64,000 bases of DNA from Camelimonas lactis (lineage in GTDB: Bacteria > Pseudomonadota > Alphaproteobacteria > Rhizobiales > Beijerinckiaceae): NCBI RefSeq assembly GCF_004342915.1, contig NZ_SLWL01000012.1:87925-151924 (forward strand), in the 5' to 3' direction. Each line of letters starts with the position of its first letter. Within the stretch, counting starts at the first letter, position 1. Position numbers and translations under genes: made by a program. The notes beneath the pieces are model-generated. The model did not search any database, was not told where the DNA came from, and saw only the letters and a program-made list of their open reading frames with translations. Of this stretch, positions 54,804-63,378 are shown one piece after another.

Positions 54804-55484
54804 GTCAATCCCGGGCGGTGGAACAGGGACGGCCGCGCCGGCTCAAGCCGCCAGTTGCGCCAGATCCGTCCAGCCATTCACGCGGGCGACGCCGCTATGC
54901 GAGGCGGGCCTGGCGAGCCGCCGGTTCAGCGCGCGCCAGTCAACGCTTCCGGAGGTTCTCTCCGCATGTCGCCCCCAGGGCCAGTCGACTGCGCGTCTCC
55001 TGCGAATTATTCCCGTCAGCGAGCGTCCACGCACATGTTCTGGCGGGATTCTTTCGCGCCGCCGCCGGGCGTGTTAGCTTGCGCGAATATTCATCAATGG
55101 TTGGGAATGACCGCGCGCAATGCCAGATGACGGCGACAGTAAAGGCGACAGTCCGTACCGAACAGGGCTGGCCTCCGCCATGGAGGCCAGCGTTTCTTTC
55201 CTGACCCATCTTCCTGACAAGCCAACCAGGCCGCGCCACGGATATGCGTCCTCCGGCCTTCCGCGCCGGCCGCTCCACCGTGGCGTCAGGCCCGCCGCGC
55301 GGGCCATGGCGACAACCTGTCGTCAGCCAGAGCGTCTGTCGCCCCCTGATGTGTCCGTGCGGGGCAGGGGCGCCCATGCGCCCTGTTCGCGCGGCGCGGC
55401 GCCCGCCACGCGCGCCTCACGCGCGTTTCGTCACGAAAAGCGGCGCCCGCTTCTCTCCAGAATGCTTTAGGCAAGGGTACGGTC
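54804..55484. other. Non-coding stretch between monooxygenase operator and TerC gene
   Basis: About 680 bases. Several short GC-rich open frames cross it, but none has a ribosome site or recognisable product. I looked for a manganese (yybP-ykoY) riboswitch ahead of the TerC gene and did not recognise one. Confidence 0.4.
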
Positions 55485-57041
55485 ATGGAGTTCCTCGCAG
55501 ATCCAAATATCTGGATCGGCCTCGCAACCCTTGTTGTCCTGGAAGTTGTCCTCGGCATCGACAATCTGGTGTTCATCGCCATCCTGGCCGACAAGCTGCC
55601 GCCGGAGCAGCGGAGCCGGGCCCGGTTGCTGGGCCTGTCGCTCGCGCTGCTCATGCGCATTGGCCTGCTGTTTTCGATCTCGTGGATCGTCAGACTGACG
55701 GCGCCGCTGTTTTCTGTCGGGGCGTATTCCTTTTCCGGTCGCGACCTGATTCTCATCCTCGGCGGCGTTTTCCTGATCGCCAAGGGCACCATGGAGTTGC
55801 ATGAACGGCTGGAGGGCGACCACAAGAGCGGCGCCAGCAAGGTCGTGCACGCGGTGTTCTGGCAGGTCATCGTCCAGATCGTCGTGCTCGACGCGGTGTT
55901 CTCCCTCGACAGCGTCATCACCGCCGTGGGCATGGTCAACGAACTGTGGGTGATGATCGTCGCCGTATGCATCGCCATGGCGGTGATGGTCGCCGCCTCC
56001 GGCCCGTTGATGGCGTTTGTCGCCAAACACCCCACGGTGGTGATCCTGTGTCTCGGCTTCCTGCTGATGATCGGCTTCAGCCTGGTGGTGGAAGGCTTCG
56101 GCTTCCACATTCCCAAGGGCTATCTCTACGCGGCCATTGGCTTTTCCGTGCTCATCGAGGCCGCAAACCAGCTTGGACGCCATAACCGCGAAAAGCTGAT
56201 CTCCACCGGCGACCTGCGCGAACGCACCTCGGAGGCGGTGCTGCGGTTGCTGGGCGGCCGCGTCGGCGAGCAGCCGCTCGGTGAAACCGTTGACGTCATC
56301 GCCGGTCAGGCGGCCCGCAGCAATCTGTTCCGCCAGGAAGAGAAAGAGATGATCCGCGGCGTGCTCGACCTCGGCGAGCGGCCGGTCAGCTCCATCATGA
56401 CCCCGGGCAACGAGGTGGAGTGGCTGGATCTGAACCGTAGCGACGGGCAGCTTCTCGCCGACATCCGCCGCCTGACCCACAGCCGGGTTGTGCTGGCGCG
56501 CGGCGGCGTTGACGACTTTGTCGGCGTCGCCATCACCCGGGAACTGCTCAATCTGCTGGTTGACGGGCGGCCGGTTGACTGGGCCCGCGTGGCGCGCCAG
56601 CCAGTGGTCGTGCCCGAAACCACCGACGTGCTGAAGGTGATGGAGCAGATGCGCCGTTCGCCGGTGCAGATGGTGATGGTGGTTGATGAATACGGCTCGC
56701 TGGAAGGCATCGCCACGCCCACGGACGTGCTGGAGGCCATCGCCGGCGAATTCCCCGATATGGACGAGGAGGCGGCGGTCCTCGAGCGCCAGGATGACGG
56801 CTCGTGGATCGTTGACGGCTTCATCGACATCCGCCAGCTCGGCGGCGCGCTTGAGCGCGACCTGGTGGACGAATCCAACCGCTACTCCACGCTTGGCGGC
56901 TATATCCTGACCCGGCTCGGCCACTTGCCCGCCGCTGGCGAAAGCCTGGAAGTCGACGGTCTGCGCATGGAGGTCCTGAACCTCGATAAACGCTCCATCG
57001 GTCGCGTCCGCATCGCGCCAGCGGGCGACTGGGATATCTGA
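55485..57041 (+). CDS. TerC-family membrane protein with CBS pair and CorC/HlyC domain
   Basis: The 518-residue protein has a TerC domain of about seven helices (residues 1-235). Acidic metal-site motifs include [19 protein letters not shown] and [20 protein letters not shown] pair (about 300-430: [48 protein letters not shown]) and a C-terminal CorC/HlyC transporter domain (about 440-515) follow. TerC proteins export manganese or support metalation of exported proteins; the CBS part may sense nucleotides. It is monocistronic. Confidence 0.94.
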   Translation: MEFLADPNIWIGLATLVVLEVVLGIDNLVFIAILADKLPPEQRSRARLLGLSLALLMRIGLLFSISWIVRLTAPLFSVGAYSFSGRDLILILGGVFLIAKGTMELHERLEGDHKSGASKVVHAVFWQVIVQIVVLDAVFSLDSVITAVGMVNELWVMIVAVCIAMAVMVAASGPLMAFVAKHPTVVILCLGFLLMIGFSLVVEGFGFHIPKGYLYAAIGFSVLIEAANQLGRHNREKLISTGDLRERTSEAVLRLLGGRVGEQPLGETVDVIAGQAARSNLFRQEEKEMIRGVLDLGERPVSSIMTPGNEVEWLDLNRSDGQLLADIRRLTHSRVVLARGGVDDFVGVAITRELLNLLVDGRPVDWARVARQPVVVPETTDVLKVMEQMRRSPVQMVMVVDEYGSLEGIATPTDVLEAIAGEFPDMDEEAAVLERQDDGSWIVDGFIDIRQLGGALERDLVDESNRYSTLGGYILTRLGHLPAAGESLEVDGLRMEVLNLDKRSIGRVRIAPAGDWDI

Positions 57042-57902
57042 GAGCCGTCCTGAAACGCCCGACCGGCTATACGGCTATTTTCGCGCCCAACGGCGGCGAC
57101 AATCCTGACGGCGCCGATGCAAAACTCCGCGCTACCGCACGCAGGCGATGCCTGCCGCCTGGTCAAGGCGGCGCGCGCCGCCCCCCCGATTGTCCGTCGC
57201 CGGATTTCCGGACAGCGCCGGTGCCCCGGCTGAGGATGCGGGCCACGCCAGCCGGCGGCTGGCCGCGCGGCTGGAAAAGCCGGAGGCGCGAGCAAGGTGC
57301 TGGCGTGATCCCCCGTGATTGGGCAAAGGGCGCTTTCGTCTTAAAGCGCGCGGCGCCCTCCTGTCCTTCTGGCGACGTCCATTTTGGCGACAGGTTACGG
57401 CGACGGTTACAGCATAGTTCATACGCGACCTGCCCGTTTGCGACGATCCCGCAACGCCGGACGCCGCCGCTTCCTGGCGCTTGTAGACATGGCGGCCAGC
57501 CGCCGTGTGATCGGCCGATGGCGGAGCGGCCAGGCGGGACATCAGTTGCTGCGTCCTATATCGACGGCGGCAGCCATGCCGGTCACCCCATCCCCCAGGG
57601 AGGCTGCGAAGCAGGCGAGGGTCTGGATGCGGCCAGGAATATGGATGCCCGCCGGGGCGACCACCGGGGGCAACGGACGCCGGCCAGGCTGACGCAAGCC
57701 GAGGGGCGCCGGTCACAGCCAGATACCGTCAACGGCAAGATATGCGCGCGGCGCTATTGGTAAATCGCAAGATTGCGAGCCGTCGTATTGCCGGCGGAGC
57801 GCCAGGAGCAAGGCGTGAATCGCCGATGGCCAACTCCATAGCCAGCGTGGCCAACGCTTCAATGGTCCGCCGGTCTACAAATGATTGAAAATTCGGGAAA
57901 AT
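57042..57902. other. Long non-coding gap left of tRNA-Gly
   Basis: About 860 bases in which I can support no gene. Overlapping GC-rich frames on both strands look like random open sequence. Since this is the side of the tRNA 3' end, it could be the scar of a former integration, but no repeat of the tRNA end was found. Confidence 0.4.
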
Positions 57903-57977
57903 TGGAGCGGGCGAAGGGAATCGAACCCTCGACATACAGCTTGGGAAGCTGTCGTTCTACCACTGAACTACGCCCGC
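57903..57977 (-). tRNA. tRNA-Gly(CCC)
   Basis: A complete cloverleaf: acceptor GCGGGCG/CGCCCGC, D arm GTTC...GAAC, anticodon stem ACAGC/GCTGT with loop TTCCCAA (anticodon CCC), T arm GAGGG-TTCGATT-CCCTT, and encoded CCA. It closely resembles E. coli glyU as I remember it. It stands at the border of the accessory region. Confidence 0.96.
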
Positions 57978-58174
57978 GAAATTCGGCATTGAAAACATTG
58001 CTGTTTTCGCCCGAATTGTCCCACCGGACTAAAATCCGATGATTGATGGGACCTTCATACTTGGAGTTGGCCACAGATTTCAAGTCCCATGCACTCGTTG
58101 GATGACGCATCACGTGTGGACACGTCTGGTGGCCGTCACCCCGCTTGACTTTCATTTTTATGCCGGACTGAGAA

Positions 58175-58218
58175 GCAAGCCATCTTGCCTCTTTGCAGTG
58201 AGAGACAAGATGGCTTGC
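58175..58218. promoter_or_regulatory. Inverted repeat 1 upstream of fic
   Basis: Arms GCAAGCCATCTTG (58175-58187) and CAAGATGGCTTGC (58206-58218) are perfect. The interior CTCT/AGAG extends the pairing. It contains the motif TGAGAGACAA that recurs in repeat 2. Confidence 0.8.
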
Positions 58219-58262
58219 GTTTCAAATTTTCAAGTTTCTGATATACAAACTGAGATGCGTAT

Positions 58263-58298
58263 CAATGTGAGAGGCAAAACGCGTTGCCTCTCACATTG
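58263..58298. promoter_or_regulatory. Inverted repeat 2 between a promoter-like box and fic
   Basis: A perfect 15-base inverted repeat (CAATGTGAGAGGCAA at 58263-58277, partner 58284-58298) with a six-base loop lies 20 bases before the fic start. A TATACA box lies at 58242-58247, between the two repeats. Confidence 0.85.
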
Positions 58299-58317
58299 CA
58301 AGAAATTTGAGGGGCAA

Positions 58318-59466
58318 ATGGCAAGCGACCTACTGTCAGGGCACGACCTTAGCGGCGCGACCGGCTACCATTACGACAGATTTCCGCCGAGGCAATTGAA
58401 CTATGGCCGCCTGATTCAACCTCTCTCGTCTGCAATGGCAGCCCTGGCGCGCTACGATCAAATGCTAAAAGGCATGCACAATAGCGAACTGCTGTTAGCG
58501 CCACTCCGCAGCCAGGAGGCCGTCATTTCCTCGAGAATGGAGGGGACCATCAGCACCCTTGACGAGGTTCTGCAGTACGAGGCCGAGAGCGAGGGAGACG
58601 AGGGGAGCCCCACGGGCCGGGGCTACAGAAGCGAAGCAGTCGAGGTCCTCCTGTACAGCCGCGCTATGCGGTTTGCACAAGAGAGCATGAAGGGAGGCCA
58701 GCCCTTGTCGAGTTGGCTCGTCCGCTCCGCGCATAAAATGCTTTTGAGCTTTGGCCGCGGAGCGACCATGGCTCCTGGAGAATACAAAACCGAACAGAAC
58801 TATCTTGGCGACAGATCAAAACGGCAAGTCATGTTTATACCCATCAGTCCTGAGCGTCTGACTGACGGGATGGAAGCTCTTTTTAAATTTATTGATAATG
58901 ATAATTGCGAGATTTTAATTCGCTCAGCCATAGCACATCTCGAATTTGAGGCACTGCATCCTTTCAAAGACGGCAACGGCCGCATTGGAAGAATGCTTAT
59001 TCCTCTGGTGCTATGGAAACATGGCGCGCTTTCTGAGCCATACTTCTACATGAGCGCTTATTTTGAGCGCGAAAGAGACGCATACATCGACAAGATGCGA
59101 GCGGTTTCAGCAAATGACGAGTGGGACGAGTGGATTATCTTTTTCCTCGGCGCGCTAGAGGATCAAGCAAATCAAAATTTGCGTAAAGCTGAAGAAATTC
59201 GCTCTCTATATGACGACATGAAAGACAAATTTATTACCACTTTGGCATCTAAATGGAGTACGCCAGCGCTCGATTTCTTATTCACCCGCCCGGTATTCAA
59301 AAACAATGTATTTCACGCCAAGGCTGGCATACCCGCGCCGACCATACATCGCTTTGTCAAAACCTTGCAGGACGAAGGCCTGCTGACGATGATTTCCCCC
59401 CCAGCCGGGCGAAGGGCCGCCATGTACGCCTTCGAACCCCTGCTAAAAGTGGTCAGGAATTCATAG
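58318..59466 (+). CDS. Fic/DOC family protein with N-terminal inhibitory motif and winged helix
   Basis: The 382-residue protein has a Fic_N region with the inhibitory pattern SSRMEG at 71-76 ((S/T)xxxE(G/N)). The full catalytic motif HPFKDGNGRIGR is at 214-225, and a C-terminal winged-helix-like segment at about 312-375 (IPAPTIHRFVKTLQDEGLL). Such class II Fic enzymes AMPylate targets and are self-inhibited; some bind DNA. The ATG at 58318 follows GAGGGG. GC is much lower than the backbone, pointing to transfer. It converges with the integrase gene 21 bases away. Confidence 0.93.
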   Translation: MASDLLSGHDLSGATGYHYDRFPPRQLNYGRLIQPLSSAMAALARYDQMLKGMHNSELLLAPLRSQEAVISSRMEGTISTLDEVLQYEAESEGDEGSPTGRGYRSEAVEVLLYSRAMRFAQESMKGGQPLSSWLVRSAHKMLLSFGRGATMAPGEYKTEQNYLGDRSKRQVMFIPISPERLTDGMEALFKFIDNDNCEILIRSAIAHLEFEALHPFKDGNGRIGRMLIPLVLWKHGALSEPYFYMSAYFERERDAYIDKMRAVSANDEWDEWIIFFLGALEDQANQNLRKAEEIRSLYDDMKDKFITTLASKWSTPALDFLFTRPVFKNNVFHAKAGIPAPTIHRFVKTLQDEGLLTMISPPAGRRAAMYAFEPLLKVVRNS

Positions 59467-59487
59467 AAAATAGCGGCGGACGCAATC

Positions 59488-60591
59488 TCATTTTTTGGGC
59501 CGATCCTGGGACATCGATATGAGTCCCATCGCAGCGCCGGCCAATTTCCGTCGCTGCGCCTTCCGTGTGTAATGCGCGGCCATTTTCGCTTCCGACCAGC
59601 CGAAGATGGCCATGAGCTGTTTTTCGGTTGCGCCATTCTCAGCGGCGATAGTCGCTCCGGCCTTTCGGACCCCATGCGCGGAGCAGTGATTTAGCCCCGC
59701 GTCATCGCACCATTTTCGGAACTGCCCGGAGAACCCCTTGGCTGTGTAGGGGCGGTGCTGGTGGGTAATGAGGAATGTCAGGTTCCCCGTCTTGCTGCCA
59801 TCAATCACCCGCTGCAACTCGGGGAGCACTGGCAACTCGATGGATACCGGGGAGCGGTTGCGGTTTTTGAAGGCGGTAAATCTCAGCCATCCATCAACAA
59901 GGTGTTGCCTGCCAAGCCTCACAGCATCCGACCGCCTGACCCCGGCATAGAGCATCAGCGCCATGGCCAGCCGGGCATTGGTTCCGATAGGGTGCGTCTC
60001 TTCGAACTTGCGAACCTCTTCCACCGTCCACGTGTGGTGGCCGGTGCTGCTGGATCTAAAATAGGTTACGGCGGCAGCGGGGTTGTTCGCGGTAAGCTCA
60101 TCATCCAGCGCCCATTTGAATACGGACCGGATTGTCTTCACGCGGGAATTTGCAGCTTCGGGTGCCTCTATCTTGCGGTCACGCAGTGCGCGGACGTGCT
60201 TCGTCGTCATGCGGGTAACGGGGAGGCCGGCGAACTTCAGGCCGCTGGCATTGCCTTGCGTGCTGATGGGTTCCTCGAATGTTCCCTCAAGGATCCTGCG
60301 GTATGCCTCGCGGGTTGACTGGTCCATGCGGAGATAGGTCGCGCACCGGCGGAAATACTCGACGCATAGCCAGCGCCACGTGCCCGGTTGCGGCAGGCCT
60401 CTTGCCGGGTCTGGCGCGATGCAATCCGGCCTCTGAGCTTGGAGGGCCGCCTTGTACTGCTCCATGAACTCATCGGTCCATGGGATGCCCGTCAGGCGCG
60501 TCTTCGGATGCCCGGCTTTGCGGAAGTATACGCGGATATTCCCGTACCTGTCGGTATCTTCGACGCAATACTTCGGTAGCCTCCTCACCAT
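59488..60591 (-). CDS. Tyrosine-type site-specific integrase
   Basis: The 367-residue recombinase has an N-terminal arm-binding-like region, a SAM-like core-binding domain (about 75-190) and a catalytic domain. The catalytic domain contains YAGVRRSDAVRLG (first Arg), CSAHGVRKAGATIA (H-x-x-R) and FGWSEAKMAAHYTRKAQ (nucleophile Tyr). It appears intact. It lies 15 bases downstream of the excisionase-like gene and is probably its operon partner. It would move the surrounding element; no att repeats were found. Confidence 0.93.
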   Translation of the reverse strand: MVRRLPKYCVEDTDRYGNIRVYFRKAGHPKTRLTGIPWTDEFMEQYKAALQAQRPDCIAPDPARGLPQPGTWRWLCVEYFRRCATYLRMDQSTREAYRRILEGTFEEPISTQGNASGLKFAGLPVTRMTTKHVRALRDRKIEAPEAANSRVKTIRSVFKWALDDELTANNPAAAVTYFRSSSTGHHTWTVEEVRKFEETHPIGTNARLAMALMLYAGVRRSDAVRLGRQHLVDGWLRFTAFKNRNRSPVSIELPVLPELQRVIDGSKTGNLTFLITHQHRPYTAKGFSGQFRKWCDDAGLNHCSAHGVRKAGATIAAENGATEKQLMAIFGWSEAKMAAHYTRKAQRRKLAGAAMGLISMSQDRPKK

Positions 60592-60606
60592 TCCGGGCCT
60601 CCGATG

Positions 60607-60885
60607 TCAGTCCACGTTGTCCCAGCCGTCGTCTGACGCAGGTTCTCCGGATCCCGGCAATTCGTCAAAGGCACGGTCCAGAAGTTTCCTGTCCCAGACG
60701 GCCCTTGCATTGATCCGCTTGGCCTTTGGCATACGCCCGTCACGCACCAGGTCGTCAAACATCCGGGAAGATATGCCGATGTAGGCGGCGGCCTCGTCAC
60801 GGGAGAGGCCTCTTGGGGGCAAGGTCGGGGGCAGGGCGGCATGTCGCGCTGGAGTTGGTTTGCGGCTCGCTGCAGCGGTGGTCAT
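60607..60885 (-). CDS. Excisionase-like helix-turn-helix protein
   Basis: The 92-residue protein has a MerR/AlpA-like helix-turn-helix (PRGLSRDEAAAYIGISSRMFDDLVRDGRMPKAKRINARAVWDRKLLDRAFDEL). This is the pattern of phage excisionases and directionality factors. It lies between the ribbon-helix-helix gene and the integrase on the same strand, with gaps of 19 and 15 bases. Confidence 0.85.
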   Translation of the reverse strand: MTTAAASRKPTPARHAALPPTLPPRGLSRDEAAAYIGISSRMFDDLVRDGRMPKAKRINARAVWDRKLLDRAFDELPGSGEPASDDGWDNVD

Positions 60886-60904
60886 GTGGACGGCTCCAGA
60901 TTGG

Positions 60905-61132
60905 TCAGCGGCATGTCGCGTCTAATTTGGACGGAGAACTTCCTGCTCCGCCGGCAGCTTCATCAACAAGGTGTCGACTGGCGGTTTCAGCTTCGAGGAC
61001 ATGCTCGAAGATCACCAGGATCTCAGCATTCATTGACCTCCTGTTGCGGGTGGCGCGCTCGCGAATTCTCGCAGCAATCGCAACCGGGATCCGCACATGG
61101 ATCTGCACGCTGTGCTCCGGTTCCTGAATCAT
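60905..61132 (-). CDS. Arc-type ribbon-helix-helix protein (first gene of int operon)
   Basis: The 75-residue protein has the ribbon-helix-helix core VQIHVRIPVAIAARIRERATRNRRSMNAEILVIFEHVLEAE. The strand residues alternate Gln/His/Arg, and the RSMNAEI signature resembles the second gene's RSLNAEI. It probably represses its own operon from the operator boxes in the divergent gap. The C-terminal 30 residues are unstructured. Confidence 0.8.
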   Translation of the reverse strand: MIQEPEHSVQIHVRIPVAIAARIRERATRNRRSMNAEILVIFEHVLEAETASRHLVDEAAGGAGSSPSKLDATCR

Positions 61133-61158
61133 TGGTCCCGTGATATCCCTATCTCATA

Positions 61159-61207
61159 ACCACCGTGGTATCTTACCACTGTGGGACTTAATATCAACCA
61201 CTATGGT
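61159..61207. promoter_or_regulatory. Three operator-like boxes in the divergent RHH/RHH promoter region
   Basis: Boxes ACCACcGTGGT (61159-61169), ACCACtGTGGg (61175-61185) and ACCACtATGGT (61197-61207) share the palindrome ACCAC-N-GTGGT. They fill the gap between the two divergent ribbon-helix-helix genes. The layout recalls the Arc/Mnt switch region of phage P22. Confidence 0.7.
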
Positions 61208-61216
61208 ACGCATTGT

Positions 61217-61600
61217 ATGGCTCGCGATGATCACCAGCTCAAGTTTAGGGTTCCGGAAGGGATGAAGCAGCGGCTGGAAGCTGCAGCTGTTGAGAGCAAG
61301 CGCTCACTTAACGCGGAAATCATCGACCGGCTTGATGCGAGCTTTGAAGTAATGAGCGATATGCAGAAGGCTGCGTTGGAGCGCGAAATTGATGCTCTTA
61401 AGTACATAATTGAAACGCAGAATGCGAACTTAGATTATATGAAGGGAATTGTAGCTATTCTTGCGACATCTGCGCGCGGCAGTGGTGCAATTTCGGATAA
61501 AACGTTGAAAGATTTGCAGAATAAATTTGGTAACAACAAGCCGCTCGATGAGATGAGGGAGGCCCTAGTTCGTGCGTATCTGCCAAAGAATCCCGAGTAA
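61217..61600 (+). CDS. Arc-family ribbon-helix-helix protein
   Basis: The 127-residue protein begins DDHQLKFRVPEGMKQRLEAAAVESKRSLNAEIIDRLDASFEV, a clear Arc-like ribbon-helix-helix domain. A coiled-coil-like helix (AALEREIDALKYIIETQNANLDYMKGIVAI) and a tail follow. An in-frame ATG at 61181 lies inside the operator region, so 61217 is preferred. GC is far below the backbone. It may repress the divergent int operon, like a phage-type repressor. Confidence 0.85.
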   Translation: MARDDHQLKFRVPEGMKQRLEAAAVESKRSLNAEIIDRLDASFEVMSDMQKAALEREIDALKYIIETQNANLDYMKGIVAILATSARGSGAISDKTLKDLQNKFGNNKPLDEMREALVRAYLPKNPE

Positions 61601-61963
61601 CCGTTCACGGCAAGGGCGGGAAAACGCGCGTCGTTCTTCTGAGCGGCCGGACATGGCGCGAACTGGAGGGGCCGCGCCCGTCAGACACCGATCCAGACGG
61701 CGCGGTGTTTGAATCTCGCAAAGGCCGGGCCCCCCTAATGGTGACGCAGGTCCATCGCATCGTGAAGGCGGCGGATCGCGCCGGCCTGCCGCCGGAGACG
61801 TCAGCCCACTGGTTACGGCATTGCCACGCCAGCCACAGCCTGGACCGTGGCGCGCCCATTCACTTGGTAAAGGACACGATTGGGGCATGCGTCCGTCGCT
61901 ACCACGGGCAAATATCTGCATGCTCGTCCCAACGATAGCTCGGCAAGATACCTCGGAATCTAG
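61597..61963 (+). pseudogene. Remnant of a second tyrosine recombinase (5' truncated, frameshifted)
   Basis: The frame encodes VTVHGKGGKTRVVLLSGRTWREL, then AHWLRHCHASHSLDRGAPIHLVKDTIG. It then shifts by one base at the G run near 61892 into HASVATTGKYLHARPNDSSARYL and a stop. These are the catalytic Arg/His box and the Tyr region of a XerC/D-like integrase. The N-terminal half is missing, cut where the ribbon-helix-helix gene ends. Confidence 0.8.
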
Positions 61964-62000
61964 CCTGTTTTTCCCCTAGCGTTTCACCCGGACGTCGGGT

Positions 62001-62034
62001 AATCAATTATTCAATATCTATTGAAGGATTGATT
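62001..62034. promoter_or_regulatory. ArsR operator
   Basis: A two-level palindrome: TTCAATA-TC-TATTGAA (62010-62025) inside outer arms AATCAAT/ATTGATT. It matches the ATTCAA-N6-TTGAAT style of ArsR sites and overlaps the arsR ribosome site GAAGGA. Confidence 0.8.
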
Positions 62035-62036
62035 CG

Positions 62037-62399
62037 ATGAACGACAAGCAGGCGCTGGATGCGTTTTCCGCGCTCTCGCAGGAAACTCGACTCCGCATAG
62101 TGCGCCTCCTTGTTCAGGCCGGTCCTGATGGAATGGCAGCGGGCGCAATCGGTGAAGCGATGGACGGAGCGTCGTCCTCGCGCATGTCGTTTCACCTGAG
62201 CCATCTGGAGCATGCGGGTCTGGTTCAGTCGCGCCGGGAAGGCCGCTCGATCATATACAGCGCGTCATACACGGCGCTCTCAGGCCTCATCCAGTTCCTG
62301 ATGCGCGATTGCTGTCAGGGCCATCCCGAGGTGTGCACCCCGGCTGTCGCCGCCCTTACCTGTATTTGTGAACCTGCCATGGACAGTGCTCATGTCTGA
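62037..62399 (+). CDS. arsR: ArsR-family arsenite-responsive repressor
   Basis: The 120-residue winged-helix repressor has ALDAFSALSQETRLRIVRLLV, the recognition helix region SSRMSFHLSHLEHAGLVQSRREGRSIIYS and a C-terminal Cys cluster: C92-C93 and C100, plus C109 and C111. The adjacent pair plus a later Cys resembles the As(III) site of the Acidithiobacillus-type ArsR rather than the E. coli type. It should repress the ars operon from the palindrome just upstream. The 3' end overlaps arsC by eight bases. Confidence 0.93.
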   Translation: MNDKQALDAFSALSQETRLRIVRLLVQAGPDGMAAGAIGEAMDGASSSRMSFHLSHLEHAGLVQSRREGRSIIYSASYTALSGLIQFLMRDCCQGHPEVCTPAVAALTCICEPAMDSAHV

Positions 62400-62934
62400 T
62401 CTTCAACCAGCCAATCGCACCTTCAACGTTCTGTTCCTGTGCACCGGAAATTCGGCGCGGTCGATTTTGGCTGAAAGCATCCTGTCGAAGGATGGCGCTG
62501 GCCGCTTCCACGCCTTCTCCGCTGGAAGCCAGCCGAAGGGCGCGGTGCAGCCACTGGCTCTGAAGGTGTTGCAAAGCTTCGACTATCCCATTGACGGTTT
62601 CCGGTCCAAGAGCTGGGAGGAGTTTGCAACGGCCGATGCGCCAGTCATGGATTTCGTGTTTACGGTCTGTGACAACGCTGCTGGTGAAGCGTGCCCCGTC
62701 TGGCCGGGGCAGCCCATGACTGCTCACTGGGGCATTGAAGACCCTGCAGGCGTTGAAGGGACAGACCTTCAGAAGGAAGCCGCTTTTGTAACCGCGTTCC
62801 GGCACCTCAAAAATCGCATTACAGCTTTCTCTTCGTTGCCTGTTGCCAGCCTGGACAAGGCTTCGCTGCGCGCAAAGCTGACGGAAATCGGCCAGTCTGA
62901 GGGCTCCACGTCGGCCCGGAACAGCGCAGCCTGA
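62392..62934 (+). CDS. arsC: Arsenate reductase, LMW-PTP type (thioredoxin-coupled)
   Basis: The 180-residue enzyme has the P-loop VLFLCTGNSARSILAE (Cys-x5-Arg) and a redox pair in FTVCDNAAGEACPVWPGQP. These are the three cysteines used by thioredoxin-linked arsenate reductases, with HWGIEDPA as the general-acid region. It reduces arsenate to arsenite for export. The ATG at 62392 lies inside the end of arsR, indicating translational coupling. Confidence 0.94.
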   Translation: MSDLQPANRTFNVLFLCTGNSARSILAESILSKDGAGRFHAFSAGSQPKGAVQPLALKVLQSFDYPIDGFRSKSWEEFATADAPVMDFVFTVCDNAAGEACPVWPGQPMTAHWGIEDPAGVEGTDLQKEAAFVTAFRHLKNRITAFSSLPVASLDKASLRAKLTEIGQSEGSTSARNSAA

Positions 62935-62942
62935 GACGGACA

Positions 62943-63368
62943 ATGGACATCATCATCTATCACAACCCCGCTTGTGGGACGTCCCGCAATACGCTGGCCA
63001 TGATCCGCAACGCCGGGATTGAACCCCATGTCATCGAATATCTGAAGACGCCGCCGTCCCGGGAAATGCTTGTCCAGCTCATTGGGCGCATGGGCATCTC
63101 CGCGCGTGCGCTGCTGCGCGAGAAAGGCACGCCCTATGCGGATCTCGGTTTGGGCGCCCCGGACCTGACCGACGACCAGCTTCTGGACGCCATGATGGCG
63201 CACCCGGTTCTCATAAACCGTCCCGTTGTCGTCAGCCCGAAAGGCGTGAGGCTGTGCCGCCCATCTGAAGCTGTTCTGGATCTGCTCCCGCCCCAGCAGG
63301 GCGAATTCATCAAGGAGGACGGTGAGCGGGTGGTGGATGAGCGCGGCCGACGCGTGGCGACAGCTTGA
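62943..63368 (+). CDS. arsC: Arsenate reductase, glutaredoxin-dependent type
   Basis: The 141-residue protein matches the E. coli plasmid R773-type ArsC: IIIYHNPACGTSRNTLAMIRNAGI with the catalytic Cys, EYLKTPPSREML, and LINRPVVVSPKGVRLCRPSE with the Arg triad residues. It needs glutathione and glutaredoxin. It follows the LMW-PTP-type arsC by eight bases, so the operon encodes two unrelated arsenate reductases. Confidence 0.95.
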   Translation: MDIIIYHNPACGTSRNTLAMIRNAGIEPHVIEYLKTPPSREMLVQLIGRMGISARALLREKGTPYADLGLGAPDLTDDQLLDAMMAHPVLINRPVVVSPKGVRLCRPSEAVLDLLPPQQGEFIKEDGERVVDERGRRVATA

Positions 63369-63378
63369 GGCAGAACCA

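Noticed and set aside
54940..55377. 145-residue frame upstream of the TerC gene
   Set aside because: Composition looks random and frames are open on both strands; no supporting features.
55300..55484. yybP-ykoY manganese riboswitch ahead of the TerC-type gene
   Set aside because: TerC genes are often controlled this way, but I could not recognise the conserved loop sequences here.
57221..57763. Possible 180-residue gene left of tRNA-Gly
   Set aside because: No ribosome site, no recognisable domain and an equally long frame on the other strand; treated as non-coding.
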